A DNA stretch of 64,000 nt from Methylobacterium sp. UNC378MF. GTDB lineage: Bacteria > Pseudomonadota > Alphaproteobacteria > Rhizobiales > Beijerinckiaceae. A model generated the notes under the pieces. The model did not search any database and was not told the DNA's origin. It saw only the letters and a list, made by a program, of their open reading frames with translations. This document shows, piece after piece, positions 1 through 8,100 of this stretch. The position numbers and the translations under genes were made by a program. The stretch covers positions 1 to 64,000 of the forward strand of contig NZ_FMWU01000025.1 in assembly GCF_900103195.1 (NCBI RefSeq). The letters run 5' to 3'. Every line of letters begins with the position of its first letter. The first letter of the stretch is position 1.

Positions 1-382
1 CGCGCTGGGCAACAGCACCGAGCTGCCGTTCCAGGCCGACGGGATCACGCTGGCGCAGGCCCTGGCCAAGGCGCGCGGCCTGTCGGACTTCGCCGCCGAT
101 CCGGCCGGAACCTTCATCTTCCGGTTCGAGCCGGCCAGCGTGGTGCGCCGTCTCAGCCCCGGCTCGAAGCTTCTGGGCACGCCGCTGGTGCCGGTGGTCT
201 ACCGGATCAACATGCGCGACCCGAACAGCCTGTTCGTGTCCCAGGCGTTCCGGATGCGCAACCGCGACCTGATCTACGTGTCGAACGCCCCGTTCACCGA
301 GGTCCAGAAGGCGCTCACGGTGTTCAGCGGTGTTACCGGCCCGGTTGCCTCCGCGGCCACCGCTTACGGCTACGCCAAGTAG
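1..382 (+). CDS. Polysaccharide export protein (Wza/BexD-like), 3' end only
   Basis: The frame is open from the first bases of the window (codons from position 2), so the gene begins upstream. The visible 126 residues end with a segment typical of outer-membrane polysaccharide export proteins: FIFRFEP, then PVVYRINMRDPNSLF, then RNRDLIYVSNAP, followed by a short amphipathic tail. In Wza/BexD/KpsD proteins this part follows the SLBB domains and belongs to the oligomeric export channel for capsule or exopolysaccharide. The family call rests on these motifs. The lipobox and the polysaccharide-export signature would lie outside the window, so the full architecture cannot be checked. Confidence 0.8.
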   Translation, partial: ALGNSTELPFQADGITLAQALAKARGLSDFAADPAGTFIFRFEPASVVRRLSPGSKLLGTPLVPVVYRINMRDPNSLFVSQAFRMRNRDLIYVSNAPFTEVQKALTVFSGVTGPVASAATAYGYAK

Positions 383-743
383 CCGTAGGCCGCTTCCAGG
401 CCGGCAATCACGGCGATTCCGGCTCCCACGACGGGCTGGCCGCGACGCCTCGGGCGGGGCCGCCCACACCGGCCGTGAACCGGTCTTGCCGGGGTCGCGC
501 GGCGGAGCCCAGGCTTTTTGCGTCCCGATGCGCCAAAGGCTTCGACCGCGACCCCTCAGGAGCTCGGGCTCGCCTCCGCTCTGTCTTTGCGAGCAAAGCG
601 AAACCGTCCGGTGAACGGCAGGTCTCTTGACTGCACGCCTCCCTGGCTCACTTCGATTGCTGCGTCATGACCCAATGCGCTGGGTCGACTGACGCTTTCC
701 CTCGGGCGCGGTATCGAACCTGCGGATGCCCCTGTCCCGAACA
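383..743. other. Intergenic region with no recognised gene
   Basis: This stretch lies between the stop of the export gene and the hairpin downstream of the oxoamine synthase gene; the two genes converge on it. Short frames exist on both strands, but they have no family motif and no ribosome binding site. A short T-arm-like string near 695-720 cannot be folded into a tRNA. I see nothing functional here. Confidence 0.5.
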
Positions 744-780
744 CGAAGCCGGGCGCGGATGTCATCCGCGCCCGGCTTCG
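744..780 (-). terminator. Strong 17-bp hairpin downstream of the oxoamine synthase gene
   Basis: Positions 744-760 and 764-780 form a perfect inverted repeat (arm core GAAGCCGGGCGCGGAT) with a 3-nt loop. It lies about 50 bases past the stop of the minus-strand PKS/oxoamine synthase operon. There is no clear U tract, so it may be an imperfect terminator, an mRNA 3'-end stabiliser or a dispersed palindrome. The convergent export gene could also use it. Confidence 0.5.
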
Positions 781-827
781 CTTCGTCATTCCGCATCACG
801 GCTCCGGGGCCCGCGGCCCCGGCGGAG

Positions 828-2195
828 TCAGACCCGCTTGGCCAGCAGCTGCTCGATCAGCGAGCCGCCCTTGTCGATGGCCGCCAGCTCCTCGGCCACC
901 GCGTTCACGGTGTCACGGATCTGGTCGGGGGTGTGCTCGGAGGTCAGGAAGAAGCGCAGGCGCGAAGCCCGCTCCGGCACGGCCGGGTGGATGATCGGCT
1001 GAACGTTGATGCCCCGGCGGAACAGCCGGTCCGACAGCGTCACAGCCTTCAGCGAATCGCCGACGATGATCGGCACGACCGCGAGGCCGAGGCTGAAGCC
1101 GGTATCGAGGCCGAGCTTCTTGGCGGTTGCCAGGAACAGCGTGCCGTTCTGGCGCAGGCGCTCGACCCGCTCCGGCTCGGCATGCATCACGGCCAGCGCC
1201 GCCTCGGCGGCGGCGGCCAGCGGCGGCGACATGCCGACGCTGTACACGAAACCGCCGGCCGTGTGCTTGAGGTACTCGATCAGTGCGATCGGGCCGCAGA
1301 TATAGCCGCCGCAGGTCGACAGCGTCTTCGACAGCGTGCCCATCCAGATGTCGACCTCCTTGGGGTCGACACCGCAATGCTCGAACAGGCCCGCGCCGGT
1401 CCGGCCGGTGACGCCGAGGCCGTGCGCCTCGTCGACCATCAGCCACGCGTCATAGCGCTTCTTGAGGGCCACGAGACCGGCAAGGTCCGGCGCGTCGCCG
1501 TCCATGCTGTAGAGGCCCTCGACCACGATCAGCGCCCGGCGATGCTCGTGGCGGGTCGACTGAAGCAGGGTTTCCAGGGCGTCGAGGTCGTTATGCGCGA
1601 AGGAGCGCCGCTGCGCACCGGAGAGCTGGGCGCCGGTGACGATGCTGTTATGGGAGAGGGCGTCGTGGAAGATCACGTCGCCGGCTTCCAGCAGGGCACC
1701 GATCGTCGTGACGTTGGTGGCGTGCCCGCTCACCATCACGATGCAGCCCTCGGAATGGTAGTGCTTGGCCAGGGCCTGCTCGAGGCTGATATGCCCCGGC
1801 CGTTCGCCAGCGACCACGCGGCTCGCCGACGCGGAGGTGCCGTAGGCGTCGATTGCCTCGCGGGCGGCGTTGCTCACCCGCGGATGGCCGTTCAGGCCGA
1901 GATAATCGTAGGACGAGAAGTTGGTGAAGGTCTTCTGGTCGATCCGCGTGGTCGCGCCGGCCTTGGCGTCGTGGACGCGGAAGAACGGGTTTCCGAGGCC
2001 GATCAGCTCGGCCGCCTGACGCTGCAGCTTCAGTTCGCGGTAGCCCGGCAGGTTCTCGAAGTTCTGAGCCGCCGACTTGCCGGCCGGGGAGGCGGCCTTG
2101 ACGGGAGCCGGGCGCGGCGTCGCGCGCCCGAGCCGGTTGGTCACGAAGCCGGCGAGCGCCGCGCGCCCGCCGTCCGGCCGTGCCGTATCGGTCAT
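828..2195 (-). CDS. PLP-dependent alpha-oxoamine synthase (SPT/AONS/KBL family) paired with a PKS
   Basis: This 455-residue protein is a fold-type I alpha-oxoamine synthase. Enzymes of this family condense an amino acid with an acyl thioester, with loss of CO2, to give an alpha-amino ketone. Family landmarks are visible: FSSYDYLGL near residue 93, DALSHNSI with the likely cofactor-stacking His182, VDEAHGLG with Asp255 and His258, and GTLSKTLSTCGG with the PLP lysine at Lys290. About 45 basic, Ala/Pro-rich residues precede the catalytic domain. The start codon overlaps the PKS stop by 4 bases (ATGA), which implies translational coupling. The upstream PKS has no thioesterase, so I infer that this enzyme offloads its acyl-ACP product, as Fum8 does in fumonisin biosynthesis. 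The amino-acid substrate cannot be read from sequence. A plain 8-amino-7-oxononanoate synthase or serine palmitoyltransferase is possible but fits the context less well. Confidence 0.93.
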   Translation of the reverse strand: MTDTARPDGGRAALAGFVTNRLGRATPRPAPVKAASPAGKSAAQNFENLPGYRELKLQRQAAELIGLGNPFFRVHDAKAGATTRIDQKTFTNFSSYDYLGLNGHPRVSNAAREAIDAYGTSASASRVVAGERPGHISLEQALAKHYHSEGCIVMVSGHATNVTTIGALLEAGDVIFHDALSHNSIVTGAQLSGAQRRSFAHNDLDALETLLQSTRHEHRRALIVVEGLYSMDGDAPDLAGLVALKKRYDAWLMVDEAHGLGVTGRTGAGLFEHCGVDPKEVDIWMGTLSKTLSTCGGYICGPIALIEYLKHTAGGFVYSVGMSPPLAAAAEAALAVMHAEPERVERLRQNGTLFLATAKKLGLDTGFSLGLAVVPIIVGDSLKAVTLSDRLFRRGINVQPIIHPAVPERASRLRFFLTSEHTPDQIRDTVNAVAEELAAIDKGGSLIEQLLAKRV

Positions 2196-5100
2196 GAGTT
2201 GGTCTCTTTGATCTCGCTGGACGTCTGTTCGATGAGTTCCCGGAGCGGCGCGATCATCTGCGCATCGACCTCACCGCCGACATGCTTCGAGACGAGGCTC
2301 ATCGCGACGCCGGCCGTCTCGTCCATGGGCGCGGAAACCGCCTGAATTAAGGACTCCGACAGCTCATTGACGGTCATGCCTGAGGACAGGCCCGCGGGCG
2401 GCGCGTCGAGGGCGAAGCGCTCCTGCAGGCTGGCGCCGAGCTCGACGCCCATCAGCGAGTCGAGGCCGATCTCCGAGAGCTGGCGCACGCGGCTAATATC
2501 GTCCTTCGGCAGGCGCAGGATGCGGGCGATGTCCTCGACGATCGCGTCCGAGACCGTCTTGCGGGCCACATCGAGGTCGCCCCCCTTGAGGAGCGCCGCG
2601 ATGTTGATCGCCTGGACGCCGCCGGCCTCCGCCTGCTGGTCCGACCCGAGTTCGGCGTAGCTCGGCGAGCGCATGGTGGCGAGACGCTCGCGCGCCTTGC
2701 CCCAGTGCATCGCCGCGATGGCGATGACGGCCTCGTCCGGCGAGGCGCCCTGGCTTCCCAGCGCCTCGGCCATCAGGTCGAGGCAGCGGCGGGCCTCCAT
2801 CGGCGTGACGCCGACACGGCCGGCGAGGCCTTCCATGACCGCCTTGTTGCGGGCGAGCATGCCGACGTCGCCGATGGCGCCCCAGGCCACCGCCAGAGCG
2901 GGCAGGCCGCGGCGACGGCGCTGCCGCGCCAAGCCTTCCATGAAGCCGTTGGCGGCCACGTAGGAGCCCTGACCCGGATTGCCGATGAAGGTCGTCGCCG
3001 ACGAGAACAGGACGAAGTAGTCGAGGCTCCGGTCGCGGGTGGCGGCGTCCAGGTGCTGGGCACCGATCACCTTCGGACCGATCACCGCGTCGAGCGCCGC
3101 GGCGTCGATGTTGGAGATCAGACCGTCCTGGAGCACGGCCGCCGCGTGGAGCACGCCCGCGAGCTTCTTGCCGCCCTGCTCGATCCCGGCGATGAGCCGG
3201 TCGACCGAGGCGCGGCTGGTGATGTCGACGGCCTTGGCCTCGACGGTCACGCCCCGCGCGGTGAGCTCCGCGACGATCGCCTTGGCTTCGTCGGTGGCCG
3301 CGCCCTTGCGGCCGGCGAGCACGAGGTGCTTGGCACCCCGGTCGATCAGCCAGCGGGCCGCCTCCAGGCCGAAACCGCCGAGGCCGCCGGTCAGCAGGTG
3401 GACGCCCTCGGCCGAGACCGTGAACGGCTTAGCCGTGTCCTTCATGATCGTGCCGGCCTTGGGCGGGCTGATCACGATCTTCCCGATGTGACCCGACTGC
3501 TGCATCAGCCGGAACGCGTCCGAGGTCTCGGCCGCCGTGAAGGGCTGGTATGGCAGGGGCTTCAGGCCGCCGTCGTTGAACAGGGCCATGACCTCGCGGA
3601 ACATCCGCGCGCCGTCGTCGCCCTGGTGCTGGATCACCTGATCGAGGTCGACACCGAAGTAGCTGAGATTCCGCCGGAACGGGCGCAGCCCGATATGGGT
3701 GTTGGCGACATAGTCGCGCTTGCCCAGCTCGATGAAGCGGCCGAAGGGCCGGAGCGCGTTGAGCGAGCGTTCCATCGCTTCGCCGAACAGGCTGTTCAGC
3801 ACGATGTCGACGCCGTCACCGGTGATCGCCCGAACCTCGTCCACGAAGGCGAGGGAGCGGGAATCGAGCACGTGCTCGGCGCCGAGCGCCTTCACCAGAG
3901 CCCGCTTCTCGCGGGAGCCGGCGGTGGCGATGACCCGCGCACCCTTCAGCTTGGCGATCTGCAGGGCCGCGAGGCCGACGCCGCCTGCGCCGCCATGAAC
4001 CAGCACCCACTCGCCGCGTCGCATGCGGGCGCAGGAGACGAGGCCGTAATAGGCGGTGAGGAAGGCCACCGGCACGGTGGCGGCCGCCATCGGGTCGAGG
4101 CCCTGCGGCATCGGCGCGACGACGAGGTCGGGCACCACGATGTGCGTGGCGAAGCCCGACTGGGCGAAGGCGACGACCGGATCGCCGACCTTGAAGCCCT
4201 TCACGCCCGGGCCAACGGCCGTAACGCGGCCGGCGCATTCAAGGCCGAGACGGGGGCCGGCGAAGCCGTCCTCCAGGATCTCCTCGGGGAGCATCGAGAG
4301 CGCCCAGAGCACGTCGCGGAAGTTGAGGCCGGTGGCCTCGACCGCGATCTCCATCTCGCCCTTGCCGGGGGTGCGGCGCTCGGCCGGACCCCAGACCATC
4401 TCGCTCAAGCCGCCGGTGTTGCTGCGCTCCAGCCGCGCGGCCTCGGCCGGGACGGCATCCGCCGGATCCCGGTGCTGCGGCCGACCGGCATGGAAGCGCA
4501 CGACCTGGGTCCGCTCGTCATCCAGCACGATCTCGGTCTCCGGGGTGCCGGAGAGGATGAGGTCGCGCAGGCGCTCGGAGGCGCGCTTCGACGACATCTC
4601 GGGGGAGAGGTCGATGCGGCGGACGTCGAGGTTCGGGGCCTCGTTGGCGAGCGTGCGGGAGAAGGCCCACACGCCGGCCTCGATGTTGGTGGTCTGGCCG
4701 CCGCGGTCGCGGGTGGCGCCGGGCGCCACGACCCAGAGCTTGGTCTGGCGGGATCCCAGATGCTCCGTGCAGCGCTTCAGGCTGAGACAGCGATCGCGCA
4801 GCCGCTCGGCCGCCTCGCCGCCGCGGGTGAAGGCGCCGGCCAGGAACACCACCGTATCGGGTGTCTCCTTCTCCAGCTCCATCAGCGAGGTCTCGGAGTC
4901 GAGGATGATCGAGACGTGCACGCCGCCCGCGACCAGCAGGGTCGCCAGGGACGAGGCGGTCTCCGCCGCGAACTCATCGTCGGAGCCGATGATGAAGGCG
5001 AAGCTCTGCGCCGGGGCCGGTCCCGGACGCACCGGGGCCTCGGCCGTCAGCAGCAAATCGTCGCCGTTGGCGGAGGCCGCCCGCTCGACCTCGACCTTGA

Positions 5101-8100
5101 CGAGGCCATGGGCGCTCAGGATGCGCTGCCAGCCCTCGATATCCTCGAGCCGGCCCACCGGCATGCCGCCCGCGGCCTCCTCGAACCAGCCGGCCGTGAG
5201 GCCGAACACGAGGTCGCGGAACAGGGAAGCGCCCGGCTCCACGGCCACCAGCAGGCCGCCGGTCGCGAGCACCCCGGCGAGCTGGCCCGGAAGGGCGCGG
5301 TCGCCGCGATGCAGGCTGCCCGACGCGAGGATCAGATCGAAGCTGCCGGGAGCGAGTTCCTCGGCGCTCTCGACGACCGCGGCGGCGCGGCCGAGCGACA
5401 GGCGGGCACGCTCGGCGAGACGGCGATCGGTCTCGAAGACGGTGAGCCGGGCCTCGGCGGCGGCCGCGAAGGTGGCGGTCTGGGCCGAGAGCGGGCCGAA
5501 ACCGACTTGGAGAACCCGCAGCGCGCGCTCCTTCGGAAGCTGGGCGCGGCTCCGCTCGATCAGCCCCGCGACCACGTCGGCGCCGTGGCGCGCGGTGGCG
5601 GAACGCAGCACGAAGGCGTCGATCGCCCCCTGCGGCAGGGCCGGCGCGTCGGTCAGCTTGCCGGCGAGCAGGCGGTCGACCAAGGCGCCGACATCGGCAA
5701 TCAGCACCAGCTCGGCCGAGAGGTCCGGGTGGTCGCCGGCGATCCAGCGCATGATCTCGTCAGGCGCCGGCAGCGCGGAGCCGTCGCCCAGCGTCCAGTT
5801 CTGGCCGGCGCGCTCGGCGAGGCCGCTGCTCTCCAGGGCGTAGAGGGCGTTCAGCAGCCAGGGGCGCAGGGCCTCGGGCACGCGGCTGTCGGTCACCGAG
5901 ACGGTCTCGCCTTGCGCCAGCCCGGAGGCGAGGCGGTAGGCGAGGGAGGTCGCCCAGCCCTCCAGCAGGAGATGACCCGGCGACAGGGCGGCGTCGGACG
6001 GTCCCTTCGCCTCGGCGGCCAGCGGACGCAGCCGCGCGGCCACGCTCGGGCGGCGCTCCATCGGGATTGCGGTCGGCTCGGTGGCGAGTTCCGGCACCTG
6101 CGAGATCGCGAAGGCCGAGAGGTCGCCGCCGCTCTTGGCGCGCAGGGCCTGGAACCGGCCCTCGCGGATCGTGGCGATCACCGCGCCCTCGGCGTCGAGG
6201 AGCGTGAAGTCCGCCAGGATCGAGCGCTCGTTGCAGCGGCGGGTGCGGATGATCGAACGGGCGATCACCACGCCGGGGCGCAGCAGCCGGACCTCGCCGA
6301 AGCGCACCGGGATGTAGGCCTTGCCGCCGTTCTCGCCGAGAAGATCGGCGAAGAGCAGGATCAGCCCGTGGAAGCAGGCATCGAGCCGGTTCGGCACCAG
6401 GCCGTAGCGGGTGTCGGGCTCGGCCGGAATCAAGTCGGACACGATGGTGACGTCGTCCAGCCGGGCGCTCATCGCCACTTGCCGGAAGCTCGGGCCGAAG
6501 GCGAGACCGGAGGCGAGGGCCTTGGCGTAGAGCGCGTCGCCGGTGAGCACGTGATCGCCGGCCGTGTCGAAGCTGAACCCGTCGAGGTCGGGCATCTTCG
6601 GGGCCGAGAAGGTACCCTCGACGATCTTGGCCTGGGCGTGGAGCTGCCAGGGGGTCTGCGTCAGGCGCGGACGGCTCAGCACTTGGATGCCGTTGCCGGA
6701 ACCCGACAGCCGCACCGCGACCTCGCGCAGGGCGTCCTCCGTGAACACCATCGGCGCCACGATCTCGAAATCGGCGAGCACGACCTCGTCGTCGCGCAGG
6801 GCTTCGCGAACGCAGGCCAGCGCCATCTCGACGAACCCGGCGCCGGGCATGATCACCTGACCGTCGACCTTGTGGTCCTCCAGCTCGGGCACGGTGACCG
6901 GATCGACGAAACCGTTCCACTCCAGGCCGTCGAAGGTCGTGCGCGAGCCGATCAGCGGGTGGTAGGGGCGGGGGCTCATCGCGCCGACGCCCTCGGTGGT
7001 GTCCGCCAGCCGGAACGGGCGACGCTGCCACGGATAGGTCGGCAGGCGTACCTCGCCCTTCGGCGCGTCACCGAACAGCAGGGTCTCGTTGACCTGCGCG
7101 CCCTGCACGAGGGCGGCACTGACCGCCTTGGCGATCGGGTCGCCGCCGGAAGCCTTGCGGTGCATCACCCCGACCGTGGCGGTCTCGATGCCAAGCGGCT
7201 CGACCGCGTCGCCGACATGCGACATCAGGGTCGCGCGCGGGCCGACCTCGACGAAGACGCGGGCGCCGCGGCGGGTGGCGTCCTGCACGGCCTCGCAGAA
7301 GCGCACCGGCTCGCGGATGTTGCGCCACCAGTAGGAGGCGCCGAAATGGCTGCCGTCCAGCACCGAGCCGGTGACGGTGGAGACCATCGCGGTGGTGCCG
7401 GCCTTGGCCTTGAGCCCGGCGAGGTCGCGCAGCAGCGGCTTCTCGGTCGGGTCCATCAGCCTGCCGTGGAAGGCGTAGGCGAGATCGAGCTTGCGCCCGC
7501 GGCGGCGCTTGCGCGACAGGGCCTTCAGGGCGGCGTCGATATCGGCGACGGGGCCCGCGACCGTGACGGCCTTCGGGCTGTTGTAGGCGGCGATGTCGAG
7601 GGTCGGATAATCCTTGAGGAAGGCCTCGACCTCCTCGGACGGCATCAGCAGCACCGCCATGGTGCCCTGGCCGTGCGTCGTCTCCTGATGGTGGCTGCGG
7701 TAGTAGATGACCCGGACCGCATCCTCCAGGCTGAGGATGCCGGCAGCCTCGGCCGCCGCGATCTCGCCGACGCTGTGGCCGAGGACGTAGGATGGGATCA
7801 GGCCCTTCGCCTTGAGCGCGGCCGTGGACGCGCTCTCGATGGCGAAGATCAGCGGCTGCGAGACGCTGGTCAGGACCAAGCGCTCGTCGAGGTCGTCGGC
7901 GTAGAGGGCGTCCTTCAGCGACCAATCCGAATAGCCCTGGAACAGGGTGTCGATCCGGTCGAAGGCGGCGCGGAAGGCAGGGTTCTCCTCATAGGCCTCA
8001 CGACCCATGCCGGCCCACTGGCTGCCGTTGCCGGAATAGACGAAGGCCACCTCGGCGACGCGGTCGACCGCGGTACCGGTGAAGGCATCCTGCGTGTCCT

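Noticed and set aside
694..724. T-arm-like string GGTTCGATACC on the minus strand, considered as a tRNA end
   Set aside because: The flanking bases do not form a 5-bp T stem, and no anticodon arm, D arm or acceptor stem can be paired.
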